Source: Euphorbia lathyris
Taxonomy: Eukaryota > Streptophyta > Magnoliopsida > Malpighiales > Euphorbiaceae
Assembly: GCF_963576675.1 (NCBI RefSeq)
Contig: NC_088911.1
Coordinates: forward strand, 83,543,256 to 83,607,255
DNA length: 64,000 nucleotides
Reading direction: 5' to 3'
Under the pieces are notes generated by a model. That model worked only from the letters and a program-made list of their open reading frames with translations. It was not told where the DNA came from and did no database searches. Shown here in pieces: positions 11,605 to 22,646 of the stretch. Position 1 is the first letter of the stretch, and each line of letters starts with the position of its first letter. The translations under genes were made by a program, and so were the position numbers.

Positions 11605-11994
11605 AAAATGGCACATATGCTTCCAAAGACCAAGTCTCCTTATGTCCCCTAACTCCCTAATCTTCCAAATTCAGCTTTAAAGAGGGTGGTAAAAGACTTT
11701 GACAATTTAGGAGTTGAAATGTGTGAAGGTAGGAAAGCAATCCTAGGCTTCAATATGTACATCAAATTAGGACAATATTTTGAGCCTATTACAGTTCGAA
11801 TTTGGAGATGATTGTTATTAGTCATTTGTTCATATTTCTCTTATCTTTCCAACGCATTTTGAATCGCCTCAATCCAATTTCATATGAGGGAGATACGATG
11901 CAAATACGAAAATGTATCAAATCTGCCCGCCATGTGAACAAAAGACTTTGTAACTTACAGCACCCACCTCGACGAGGTGCCTGAAAGTCAATAA

Positions 11995-12344
11995 TGTTGA
12001 AACACATTTCCACATGATTTTGATTTGACAAAATTATTTAACAAGAATTAAATCTCCATGATAAAAAATATTCTAACACATTAAATTTAACTGCTTTGAT
12101 TTATTTATACTAATGTGTTTGTTCAATGTTGAGTTATTTAATTTATAAGACATTAAGTTGTAAGGCCCAAAGGCCCACAAGAGAAAGTCAAGCCTAAGTC
12201 AACGAATGAAAGCCACACTGCCTAAGCAGATCAAAACGCAGCTCAAGCTGAATGAAACGCAAGCCCAGCAAGAAGAAGGATCGAGAAGCCTTCGTCCAAA
12301 AGCTTCAAGACGAAACCGCTGAGTTGTGCGACAAGGAAGTCAGG
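11995..12344 (+). repeat. SIRE Copia left LTR, first part
   Basis: This matches the start of the intact LTR at 40983 almost base for base, up to AAGTCAGG, where the Tat element is inserted. The last five bases, TCAGG, are the target duplication. Confidence 0.92.
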
Positions 12345-12904
12345 TGTTAGACGAGGTGCCGCGGCCTAATCTCCCGGGCGGGCCGGGGGGTGGACAACCT
12401 CATGGCGACGTAAGCGGTGATTGGCGCCGAAAGCAACCAATCGTGGAATCAAGCTGCTCGGCAGGACCGGAGCTCGGAGATATGGAAGAGTCGCCACCCA
12501 CGAATGGGAAAATGAACACCGATCCCTTGCGGGAGACCGGTGTGGGTTCGGGAAACTTAGGTACGAGCTGAGAAGGCTAGCTCCTTTCCGGAGAAAGGCT
12601 ACTAGGCACCCCGACATCGCCCGGTTATGAACCACCGGCCTCCTACTCAGCATGTTAGGCGATAACGGACTAATCGTATACTTCTTTAAGTTTAAAATTC
12701 ATTTGAAACCCTTTTCTTTCTCTTTTTGGAAACCGTTTTGAGCATATGATATTGAAAAGCCATATCAGTAAATTACCCATTTATGTTTATACATACACAG
12801 AGAGGGGGGAGAAAGAAGTGATTTATTTACAACCGTATTTAAAGGTTATGTTGTGTGTCTATTCTACACTAACTTACTTCCCCAAAACGGATTTATTTAC
12901 ATGG

Positions 12905-13165
12905 TTCGCACCTTAATCGTCGTTGGAACGATTTAGGTGCGTTTTAAAACCCCGTTTGATGAAGTTTACCCGAATCGCCGTTGGAACGACTCGAGTATTT
13001 GAAAACGTTTGAGGTGAAAACCTTTTAATGAGAAAACATGGTTAAACATACAAGTCAATTTTACTTTGTACAAATTCTTTAAGAAAGTGATTCGAAAATT
13101 CTATTGTTCACAACGAAAGCGGTTTTAATTACAATGATCCTTTAATCCGCCTTTGGAACGGATTA
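12905..13165. repeat. Three short hairpins with a TTGGAACG core in the Tat LTR
   Basis: Three similar inverted repeats occur: around 12914 (TAATCGTCGTTGGAACGATT), around 12972 (GAATCGCCGTTGGAACGACT) and around 13146 (TAATCCGCCTTTGGAACGGAT). In the first and third the outer arms pair (AATCGT with ACGATT, TAATCCG with CGGATTA). The same set occurs in the right LTR at about 30422-30675. No function is known to me. Confidence 0.6.
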
Positions 13166-13988
13166 GGGTTTTAAAACGTGGTGTTTTGAAGATGATTTGA
13201 AATATTAACAAGAATGATTCTATTTATTTACATTAGAAATCTAAAAAAACTCATTAGTTTAAACAGTTCAATTGAAAACTCTCTTTTTTGTGATTTATTT
13301 TCCCCACTTATTTAATGGACTCTCTAATTGTTATACTTACAACAATAAACTTATTTAAACTAATATTCACATTCAAATAAAGCCTTCTTGGAACATGGAC
13401 CCGTGAATGGGCCAAAAGAATAAAGAAAATAGTTTAGGCACATATATATATATATATACATTTAAATCGAAAAGGAGAAGATAAGAAAATAAGAGTTAAT
13501 AAAAGGAAACTATATAATACATATATGAAAATGCTAGATAAAATACATTTATATTTTAAAGATGTGAAAATAGTAAATAAATCTCCTAAATAAGAAAATA
13601 ACCTTTATCCAAAATAACTTCATATAATAATCAACAAAATAACCCAAATGTTCCCAAAACTATACATATATATACATAATTAATATAGTTTAAATACCAA
13701 AAATGGCATATACTAATATCCATCTATTGTTTCTCAAAATATCAAATAACTAATATTTAAACATAACCTAAGTTAATAAAAAGGAAATACTTATATATAT
13801 ATTTATACTTATATTGTAAAATAAAATAAAAATGATATACCAATATTCTAAAATAAATATATATACTAAATTTCTTTAATAATTTGAAAAGAATATGTTA
13901 CGTAATTATATATATATATATACTAAGGATTAAAAGTCTAAAAGTTAAGAAAAAGGGACCGAAATGATATTTTTTACATTTTGGCAGA

Positions 13989-14015
13989 TTTACCGACGGA
14001 AAATCCGTCGGTAAA
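13989..14015. repeat. Perfect 12-base-stem hairpin in the left Tat LTR
   Basis: TTTACCGACGGA, a three-base AAA loop, then TCCGTCGGTAAA. The identical hairpin is in the right LTR at 31498-31524. Similar CCGACGGA inverted words occur in other plant transposons, notably subterminal repeats of CACTA elements (from memory). Confidence 0.85.
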
Positions 14016-14720
14016 CAGCCTTTAGTGACAGAATTTGCAAATTACAGCAGCACTCCAACATTTTCCAGATTTGTTCAAAAGCATTAAATTAAATCTAATT
14101 CAATCGTTTTGGACTTCCGAACTACCAAAGATGGATCATAGTCGAAAACGGAAGTTCCTAAAACGATGTTTTTATTTTAAAACGTTATTTCGAAACCTCT
14201 TTTAAATCAAAAACTTATAATTACAACATTTTCGATACCCGAACTACCTTTTTATCGGATCACGGTTCGTATTGGGATATCCAAAACGAGGTTTTTATTT
14301 TAAAACAAAACCGAATTTTATTTAACACGAAGCGAAAATTAAATAAATACGCTAACTAAATAAAACGTGACAAAATAAATAAATGACTAAAGGAATAAAA
14401 ACTATAGCATAAAAAAATAAATAGAAGGAGAGAAATAAATTAAATAAAATAAAGAGTCTAGTCCTCGGATAATACCTTTGATTCGGTATCTGACAGTCGA
14501 AGCCGATTGATTCCACGAACCGCGAGCTCCCGATTTTAATAAAAATTTAGTAAAAATTGAACTTAGGAAATTTGGAATTTTTGAGAAAAAAATATTTTTC
14601 TCAAAAAAATACACTCTCTCTCTCTAAAAATGTTTAGAGTGAGAAATTTTTCCCCCCTGAAAATCCTCTTTTTCACCTTGGGATCCGTGCCCTTATATAG
14701 GAAAACGGATCCCGGAACAA

Positions 14721-14887
14721 TGGGCGATGCCCAAAAAAAATTGGGCGTCGCCCATTGTGGTTGGGCTACCGCCCAACGGCGTTGGGCGAGCGCCCAACGC
14801 GAGGTTGGGCTCCCGCGCCCAACCCTCGTCGGACGTCCGCCCGACGCGTTGGGCGTTCACCCGACGTGGTTGGGTGCCCGCCCGGCG
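14721..14887. repeat. GC-rich palindrome array, left Tat LTR
   Basis: A run of units of the form GTTGGGCGNNCGCCCAAC, progressively degenerate towards the right, for example TTGGGCGTCGCCCA, GTTGGGCTACCGCCCAAC and GTTGGGCGAGCGCCCAAC. It lies upstream of the minus-strand TATA box, hence in U3. The right LTR has two additional units. Confidence 0.85.
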
Positions 14888-15506
14888 ACCCTCGGGGCGT
14901 GCCCCGCGCCGTCGGACGCGTGCACACCGTGGTCGCCGAGCGCGCGTTTCGCTCAGCTAGACGTTCGCACGTCGCGGCCGCCGAACGCACGCCTCGCGCT
15001 GCCAGGCACGTGTGCTCAACGGCCCATGAGGGTGCGCACCGCCAGCGGTCCCAGGCATTGCTCGGGCGTCGAGAGCGTGCCACTCGCGGTGCGTCCGACG
15101 GACGCCGCGCGCACGTCTCGAGCCGTCAAGCGGGCGTTCGACCATCGTCGTCCGCGTGCAGGATGCCGTTGCGTGCCCGCGCTGTGCCGTTAATTTTCCT
15201 CAGCTTATTATTCTTTATATATTTTTCAAAACTTCCGAAATCAATCGCTTCGACCGTCTTGTTTTAGGTTTTCGTCACAGGTCCTCCGACTCGGTGTCTA
15301 CAGTTGCTCCTACTTTTCTATTTTGACAGTGATGTGTGTGGTTCGAAAACGTTTTTGCTAACGTAACACATGCAATGTAAAACATATAAAAGTAAAAGAC
15401 ACGTAACGAGTAGGAGGAAACATACCTGACCTTTGCGCTGCGCGCTCCGGCGTTGCTCTCTGACTGCATCAGACTCTGCTTCGGGCTGCACCCTAGTTCA
15501 CGACCG

Positions 15507-16246
15507 CGGGGATAATGGCTAAATAGCTACCTTAGTTTATGACCGCGGGGATAATGGCTAAACAGCTACCCTATTTCAAGATTGCGGGGATAATGGCTAA
15601 ATAGCTACCCTGATTTACGACTGCGGGGATAATGGCTAAATAGCTACCCCATTTTAAGATTGCGGGGATGATGGCTAAACAGCTACCCTGGTTTATGACT
15701 GCGGGGATGATGGCTAAACAGCTACCCTGGTTTACGACTGCGGGGATAATGGCTAAACAGCTACCCCATTTCAAGATTGCGGGGATAATGGCTAAACAGC
15801 TACCCTATTTCAAGATTGCGGGGATAATGGCTAAACAGCTACCCTATTTCAAGATTGCGGGGATAATGGCTAAACAGCTACCCTGATTTACGACTGTGGG
15901 GATAATGGCTAAACAGCTACCCTATTTCAAGATTGCGGGGATAATGGCTAAACAGCTACCCTGATTTACGACTGTGGGGATAATGGCTAAACAGCTACCC
16001 TATTTCAAGATTGCGGGGATAATGGCTAAACAGCTACTCTATTTCAAGATCACGGGGATAATGGCTAAACAGCTACCCTGATTTACGACTGTGGGGATAA
16101 TGGCTAAACAGCTACCCTATTTCAAGATTGCGGGGATAATGGCTAAACAGCTACCCTATTTCAAGATCACGGGGATAATGGCTAAACAGCTACCCTATTT
16201 CAAGATCACGGGGATAATGGCTAAACAGCTACCCTGATTTACGACT
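15507..16246. repeat. 39-bp tandem array, family 1, about 19 copies
   Basis: The unit begins TGCGGGGATAATGGCTAAAC and is 39 bases long. Two subtypes differ in their last part: CTATTTCAAGAT (A) and CTGATTTACGAC (B). They are interspersed, with runs of A separated by single B units. Because 39 is divisible by three the array stays open in several frames on both strands, but nothing suggests it is translated. It lies between the antisense gene and the 3' LTR of the Tat element. Confidence 0.95.
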
Positions 16247-16249
16247 GTG

Positions 16250-16699
16250 GGGAAGATGGCTAAAAAGCAACTCCGGTCAGCGACCACGAGCCAGATGGCT
16301 AAAAAGCAACTCCGGTCTGCGACCAAGAGTCAAATGGCTAAAAAGCAACTCCGGTCTGCGACCGAGAGTCAAATGGCTAAAAAGCAACTCCGGTTTGCGA
16401 CCGTGAGTCAAATGGCTAAAAAGCAACTTCGGTCTGCGACCGAGAGTCAAATGGCTAAAAAGCAACTCCGGTCTGCGACCGTGAGTCAAATGGTTAAAAA
16501 GCAACTTCGGTCTGCGATCGAGAGTCAAATGGCTCAAAAGCAACTCCGGTCTGCGACCGTGAGTCAAATGGCTAAAAAGCAACTTCGGTCTGCGACCATG
16601 AGTCAAATGGCTAAAAAGCAACTTCGGTCTGCGACCACGAGCCAGATGGCTAAAAAGCAACTCCGGTCTGCGACCGTGAGTCAAATGGCTAAAAAGCGG
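16250..16699. repeat. 39-bp tandem array, family 2, 11-12 copies
   Basis: The unit is again 39 bases, ATGGCTAAAAAGCAACTCCG followed by GTCTGCGACCGNGAGTCAA. It directly follows family 1, with a transitional unit around 16246-16285. Both families share the core ATGGCTAAANAGC, so they probably diverged from one ancestral unit. On the plus strand it would read as a repeated 13-residue peptide (MAKKQLRSATVSQ), most likely a by-product of the period. Confidence 0.95.
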
Positions 16700-17041
16700 G
16701 GGCTATTTCTGGATTTTCTTACCACACTGTTGTCTGTATTTTCCCACTGGAGCTATCATCTCGACGATTCAATGGGCACACGCCTTAGTCCGAAATGAAA
16801 TAGACTACTGATTGTTTTTCTGTTGACTGTCGTCTGTATTTTGACTGGTGTCACTGTTCTGTAAAAATTAGCTGTTGTCTGGAATTGATGTTTTGACAAT
16901 GTTAGTCACTGTCTGGGAGAAATGCAGGCTGAAACGGACTGCAAATCGGAGGTCTGTGCACCTGGTAATTAATTATTTACTTTTTACCTTTATGTCAAAT
17001 CGTACTTTTTTCACTATTTACGGGAATGCCATTCCCTTTTC
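16700..17041 (+). other. Spacer and upstream region of the antisense gene
   Basis: No gene. The segment contains several related words such as TGTTGTCTGTATTTT and TTGACTGTCGTCTGTATTTT, then leads into the TATA box of the plant-mobile-domain gene. Confidence 0.4.
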
Positions 17042-17050
17042 CTATATAAG
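17042..17050 (+). promoter_or_regulatory. TATA box of the antisense PMD gene
   Basis: CTATATAAG precedes the ATG at 17129 by about 80 bases. Downstream lies a pyrimidine-rich tract, TTCTCTCTCCTCTTTCTCTC (about 17081-17100), typical of plant core promoters. This suggests that the antisense gene has its own promoter, separate from the LTR. Confidence 0.6.
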
Positions 17051-17128
17051 GTGGTGGGGTTTCATTTCAACCCCACACCTTCTCTCTCCTCTTTCTCTCA
17101 CTAGACTTCAATTTGGATTATTCTCGGG

Positions 17129-20055
17129 ATGGATTTAGACGAATGGGATGGCACCAGAGGCATGGACGAGGTTTATGTAAACCTGGATAGAGTGGATACC
17201 TTCCACGACCCTACGACACACTTGAGCAGGACACGCTGTAACGAGGTAAGTGGTTTCTCACTTTTATTTGATTTGGACTCTAGGCTTTAGCACTCCTATA
17301 CGAACATGATTTGCATGCTAACTCTTAGACTGCCTTAAAGGACTTTAGTTAGAAAACGTGAATTCCTTTATTTACACGTAACACCTGTTTATTTTTGTGA
17401 GAATGCGCGTTATATGCATGTGAATAGTGACACTACGAATTTATGCATGCTAACAGTAAAAACGTGAGTAGTGAAAACGTGAATAGTGCAAATGAATAGT
17501 AAAAACGTGAATAGTGATAACTTAACTAAAACGTGAATAGTGCACGTGAATAGTAAAAATGTGAATAGTAAAGCCTAATTTATGTTCCTCGTCACCTGTA
17601 GACGAGTGTGGATAAAAGAATTGACTAAACCTTACATAAATGATCCTACGGGAGAGATTTTTACAAAAAATTGGCCCTAATTGACCGGATGAACGAATAC
17701 CTAGTTTTAACGCGTTCTTATCACTCGCTTGCCTTAGGAGTTGTATTTGAACTTTCTTATCTTGTTCCTCTTTAGCTCATCGAGATTTCCGGGACCACTG
17801 CCGAGGTTCTTTCATGGTATGATAGGCTGAGCGCCGCGGTGAGAGCCCGCGTGCAGGAGTTGGGCTTCGGACCCTTCATTGCAGCGCTGCCCCGCACCAA
17901 CGGGGTGTGCAATCCCTTTGGCCTACGGGCCCTGTGTGAGCGGTGGGTTGACTCGACCCACACCTTCCACCTTTCTTTCGGGGAGATGACCATCTCGCCC
18001 CGAGATTTCTCATTATTGACCGGATTACGAGGGAGCAACACCCCCGTCCCTTTCCATTATGGCATGATGCGACCGCGGGTCGACCCTGCCAGGCTTGCCG
18101 CCTTGATAGGACCAGGAGTTCCCCTATGCGCCAAATCTACCCCGGCGAAGTTTATTTCGACTGCTAGCCTCTTGAGTAGACGGGACTTCTGTGAGACTGA
18201 TGCTACTGATCTAGTGGTTCGTAGCTTCCTCGTATATGCTCTGAGTGAGACGATTTTCCGCACGAAGGGCGAAAAGGTACATGCGGGACTCATCCAGGCC
18301 CTTAGTGATTTAGATGCCGCAGCTTCCTACGATTGGGCGGGGGCAGGCTTAGCTTTTCTCTACAAGTTTCTGGACCTGACTAGCCGGAAGCGCAAGGATT
18401 TCGATGGTTACACCTTTGCTCTGCTGGTACGTGACGCCTTCTCGATTCGCCCGTCTTTGTTTTTTTTTTCTCTTCTTTCTCACACTCCTAGTCCTTGTTT
18501 ATACCGCAGGTGTGGGCGTACGAGAGACGCATCCTTCCCAGTCGATCTCGACCTCGATTGAGAGCACAGAGGCCGCCTTTTATGGTTCGATGGAGAGATT
18601 TTGATCTGAGCGCTGAGAGGAGGTGGACAGTGCCATGGCTCCTAGATCGGATTGACTCATTAGTCCTCACACAGGTAGATTTCGCTTAGTCTCGCTAGAC
18701 TTTGGCTTGAGTCTTTCTGACCCTTTTCTTTGTGCATATTTTTTAGATTAAGTTCAGGTGGGATGACCTTGACTTCGGTCCCGAGTATGCATACACATCG
18801 ATGATCCAGGAGCAGCAGTGCGTGCTCACCGGCCCTTGTGTGCGGGCGTGGTATTTGGGAGATTGAGGCATCACCCGAGTGAGTGATGTTCACTGGACGC
18901 CGGGGGAGATTCCCGTTTCCATGTTTGCTGTGCGGACTCTGCCCCTATCGACCATTCGTCGAGATCTGACCCATCATTTTGTCGGTAGAGTCGTCTGGGT
19001 TCACGCCGGGGGCCGCGAGCCTTATTTGTCTACTTTACTGAGCGCGAGGGATGCCCCGGCGGCAGCGATGGAGGTAGATCCGGTAGCGGACGTGTTTTCG
19101 AGAGAGGCGGTCGAGGCCGTCTTTGGTCAGGCGGAGGTTCCGGTAAGTGATTCCGCCCTCTTTTCATTTTATTCATGATATGCTCGGAGGTTTTATTGTG
19201 TGTTTTTTTTTTTTTGCTTTTTTGCAGGAGGGATCCTGGCGGAGTGCCCACGTATCTGATTTTTTCGACGATACTCGGGCTCAAACACCGGTGTGCGAGC
19301 AGCCCTATTTTGTCGACGAGTCCTCCAGTGCAGCTCGACCAGAGGGGTCGTCAATAGGCGTGCCTATACCAGACTATGGGAGAGATTATGCTACGATCTG
19401 CTATGACGAGTCCGGGGCACCTTACGCGGGATTTGAGGCGGCCCCTCCTATCTTCTCCTCGAGGGTCCCGTTTGATCCCTCAGACGCTTCTCTGACCACG
19501 AGAGAGACTTGTACGGATTACGTAGGGCTGTCTGGTTATCTCCGAGACCGCCTCAGCTTGCGCTGCACCGATCACCTAGTATGTATCATTACCGTATTTT
19601 AGTGTAGTGAAATGTATGCATGTATGTATGATTTATGTTTTTTTTTTCTTCTTCTTTTTCTTCTTTTTTTTTTTTGCCTATGCTGCCTTTTATCTGTTCT
19701 TTTTCCTTTTCTATAGAGTGATCTATATGCCCACGAGCGGAGACAGAGTGAGCTAGTGCGGGAGGCTGATGCCCGAGTTGGTCACGTGTATCAAGAGAGG
19801 AACGACCACTGGTCGAGGATGATGCGACGGGAGACTGAGGGTCGCCTTGCCATCGAGGAGAGGGCGCGTGATGAGTCGATCAGCCGCCTTGCTGCAGAGG
19901 AGAGAGCACGAGCTGCTGATGAGAGAGCACGGGTTTCTGATGAGAGAGCGCGAGTTTCTGATGAGAGAGCGCGTGCTGTCGAGGAGACACTATCTGCGGA
20001 GCGGGCATCTCACCTGAGAGATTTTGAGAACTATTGGGACTTCCCTCCGTATTAG
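17129..20055 (+). pseudogene. Spliced plant mobile domain gene, antisense to Tat gag-pol
   Basis: Six exons can be joined with GT-AG introns, all in phase 0: 17129-17245, 17776-18426, 18510-18674, 18747-19142, 19228-19578 and 19717-20055, giving 672 codons. One in-frame TGA at 18864-18866 (codon 351) breaks it. Exons 2-4 encode a plant mobile domain (PMD), with FGPFIAALP, LCERWVDSTHTFHLSFGEMT and ISPRDFSLLTGLRG. PMD proteins include the host MAIN/MAIL1 group, and antisense PMD-like ORFs are known from Tat elements. The last exon is a charged coiled coil with repeated DERAR and EERAR units. The gene converges on pol, whose frame ends at 20535. Its role in the element is unknown to me. The exon model is inferred from splice motifs and frame. 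Confidence 0.85.
17462..17575. repeat. Short CGTGAATAGT repeats inside intron 1 of the PMD gene
   Basis: The word CGTGAATAGT and close variants recur about seven times, separated by A-rich spacers. The cluster lies wholly within the first intron. Confidence 0.75.
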
Positions 20056-20534
20056 GCTCGTAGCTTTCATTGTTGCTTTGTGGCTTTCATTGTTGCTTTG
20101 TAGCTTTTATTAGGGTTTCTCCGATGTATAGCCGATGTATAGGGAGTGGGGTGGATAGTAGGTAGGCTTTTTGTGAAAAGTAGGATAGGAAATGTATAAC
20201 TCGTGATTCATATTACCATGCATTCAGTAGATTATGATGATTCCAATCATTCTCGTCAAATATATTCATGCATTTATTTATTTACAAACAACAGAAATAC
20301 TTAGTCTCTTATACATTGTTTTTGTAATTGCTCAAGTTATAACTATTGTTACCAGGACCCGCCTTTCGGTTTTCGGATCCCGGCGATTTTTCTCCTCTCC
20401 TTTTACTATCCCGGAATTTTTAAATGAGTGCCCTTTCGGGTTTTCACCCATTGGGATTTCCCTTATTGTTGCATAGGTCGCCCTTTTCGGGTTTTCAACC
20501 TATCGGGAATTTTTCTTTTTTTTTCTTTTTTTTT
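20056..20534. other. Convergent 3' ends of the PMD gene and Tat pol
   Basis: No gene. The left part holds a duplicated word, GCTTTCATTGTTGCTTTGT, just after the PMD stop. The right part contains three similar short segments around TTTCGGGTTTTCA and T runs before the pol stop. Antisense and sense transcripts would overlap here. Confidence 0.5.
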
Positions 20535-22646
20535 TTACGAAAAGTATTTCTTAAGCCTATCCAGATTGGTAGGTTCGGAGAATTCCATGCCGTCCATTGT
20601 GGTTAACTTCACCGCTCCTTTGCTTAGTATCTTCTTCACGATGAATGGTCCTTCCTAGTTAGGCCTAAACTTCCCCCTCGGGTCGGTGTGCGTCACACGG
20701 ATCTGTTTCAGCACCAAATCTCCTTCTTTGATAGGGCTGGTCTTGACTTTTTTATTGAAAGCCCGAGCCATCCTTCTTTGATATAACTGTACATGGTAAA
20801 GAGCTTCCATCCTTTTCTCATCAACTAAAGCCAACTGCTCACATCGCCTCTTCACCCATTCCGCCTCGGGAATTTCTGCTTCCACTGCGATTCTCAACGA
20901 TCGCTTTTCGATCTCAATCGGCAGGACTGCTTCTGTTCCGTATACCAAGGAGAATGGCGTTGCCCCAGTCGAGGTTCTGACTGTCGTGCGATAAGCCCAC
21001 AACGCGAGTGGGAGGTGCTCATGCCAGTTCCGATGTGATTCCACCGTCTTTACAAGGATCCTCTTAAGGTTCTTATTAGCTGCTTCTACTGCCCCATTAG
21101 CCTGTGGACGGTACGGAGAAGACCTGTGATTTTCAATGCCATATTCCCGGAAAAGATTCCTTACTTCCCCGTGAAACTGGACTCCGTTATCCGTGATCAT
21201 GTGATGAGGCACTCCGAACCTGGTGATCAAGTGTTTTTCAATGAACTTTCTCATCTGCTTGGATCCCAGTTTGCTAAACGACTCTGCTTCTACCCATTTG
21301 GTGAAATAATCGATGGCGACTGCAATAAACTTATGTCCATTTGAAGTGTTAGGCCTTACTTCGCCGATGATGTCAATGCCCCAGGCAGCGAATGGCAAAA
21401 TAGGTGCTAGCACATGTAGTTCCATGGCCGGAAGATGACTGCAATCGCCGTGGATTTGACAATCGTGACATTTCTTCGCATACTCGTTACAATCTCTTTC
21501 CATGGTGAGCCAATAGAAGCCTTGTCTGATAATTTTCTTAGCTAGTACTGCTCCTCCCATATGGGCTCCACAAATTCCCGAATGTACTGATTCCATCGCT
21601 TTGCGGGCTTCACCTGCATCCAAGCATCTTAGTTGTAATCCGTCAATGTGCCTTTTGTAAAGCAAGTCGTTATGGATGACGAACTGACGAGCTAGCCTTC
21701 TAATCACAGTTTGATCCCTAGGTTCTGACTCTGTCGGATATGTTCCATCTTTCATGAAGTTCACGATATCGAAATACCACGGTTTTTCATCTGCCCCTGA
21801 CAGCATTACGTCTTCGTAGCACGGTTTATGAGATCTTCTCAATACCAATGGTTTCGAAGCAAGGTTCCGGGGGTTGTCCCAAACTGACACCAAAGTGGCC
21901 AAGGCATCCGCGGCCTGATTCTGAGCTCGAGGAATGTGATAGAAGCGACATTCTTTGAATCTCAATGCCAACCCTTCTAGCTGATCTAGATACGGACGTA
22001 GCCTTTCTTCTCTCACTTCCCAGTTTCCTTGTGCCTGTTCGATGATCAACTTGGAGTCACCCCAAATTTCGACATATGACGCTCCTAGTGCTGCTAATGA
22101 CTCCAAACCATAAATGCATGCTTCGTATTCGGCCATATTGTTGGTAAGGGGGAAGGATAACTTCTTCGCCATCGGGATTCTTTCTCCTTCCGGGGAGATA
22201 AGTAGTACTCCTACTCCGGCTCCATTCGAATTAACTGCTCCGTCGAAGAACATTTTCCACGGTATAACTTCGATTGCATTCAAATGTTCATCGGGGAAAT
22301 AATAGCTTATCTCTTCTTCTTCTATATTCAGGGGTTGATTAGCCAAAAATTCTGCCATGGCTCTTCCTTTGATAACCTTCTTCGTCACATATTCAATGTC
22401 AAACTCGGACAAAAGCAACAACCATCTGGCTAACTTCCCCGTCAAGGATGGAGTTTGGTATAGATACTTCACGGGGTCCATCCGAGAAATAATGATCACT
22501 TTATACGATTGGAAATAGTGCCACAGTTTCTTCGTCAACCACACCACTGCCACACATGTCTTTTCGATCATGTTGTATTTGAGCTCATACTCTAGGAACT
22601 TCTTACTCAAATAATACACCGCGTGTTCCACACCGGTGTCTCCCTC
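20535..22646 (-). pseudogene. Tat pol: RNase H end, second RNase H, integrase
   Basis: This continues the gag-pol frame after the TAA at 22647-22649. It has the end of the first RNase H, then a second, archaeal-like RNase H (FFDGA, AEYEA, WGDSKL and AADAL carry its acidic residues), a hallmark of the Tat group. Integrase follows: the HHCC zinc region (H and H around SVHSGICGAH, C and C in KKCHDC) and the DDE core with Asp in GIDIIGE, Asp in ITDNGVQF and Glu in GAVEAANK, all present. An in-frame TAG at 20655-20657 cuts off the last 39 codons before the TAA at 20535-20537. The enzyme would insert element cDNA into the genome. Confidence 0.93.

Larger units (their letters stand above)
10414..11990 (-). 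mobile_element. LTR-like block, probably minus orientation
   Basis: No protein gene is visible in this 1.6 kb. The low-coordinate end reads TGTGAAGGCAAGTGCAC, followed by GTATCGTTCCCACGAGGATG, a motif I associate with the ends of plant LTRs. On the minus strand a TATA box lies at 11594-11604. Repeated hairpins occur at 10766-11035. Together these suggest a solo LTR or non-coding LTR element transcribed leftwards. I could not find a matching second LTR or a target duplication, so the class and right boundary are inferred. Confidence 0.45.
12345..15302 (-). repeat. 3' LTR of the Tat element
   Basis: 2,958 bases, ends TG and CA, nearly identical to 29853-32855 apart from scattered substitutions and fewer palindromic units in the GC-rich part. 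Most of it is AT-rich and gene-free. The GC-rich U3 segment spans about 14720-15190. Open frames there are by-products of base composition. The TATA box on the minus strand is at 14691-14700. Confidence 0.95.

Noticed and set aside
12326..12653. Short ORFs at the outer end of the Tat LTR (also 29852-30161)
   Set aside because: They occur on both strands of non-coding LTR sequence and show no domain.
14630..15267. Several overlapping ORFs of 100-190 codons in the GC-rich LTR segment (also 32073-32871)
   Set aside because: High GC content removes stops in all frames. The same segment is open on both strands, and the peptides are low-complexity Arg/Ala/Pro/Gly.
15507..16246. CRISPR-like regular repeats
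   Set aside because: Units are directly adjacent without unique spacers, and the setting is a plant retrotransposon. This is a satellite-type array.
16247..16798. Plus-strand ORF of 183 codons with repeated 13-residue peptide MAKKQLRSATVSQ
   Set aside because: It is produced by a 39-base tandem array (13 codons per unit). The opposite strand and the neighbouring array are open too, and no start context or homology supports a protein.
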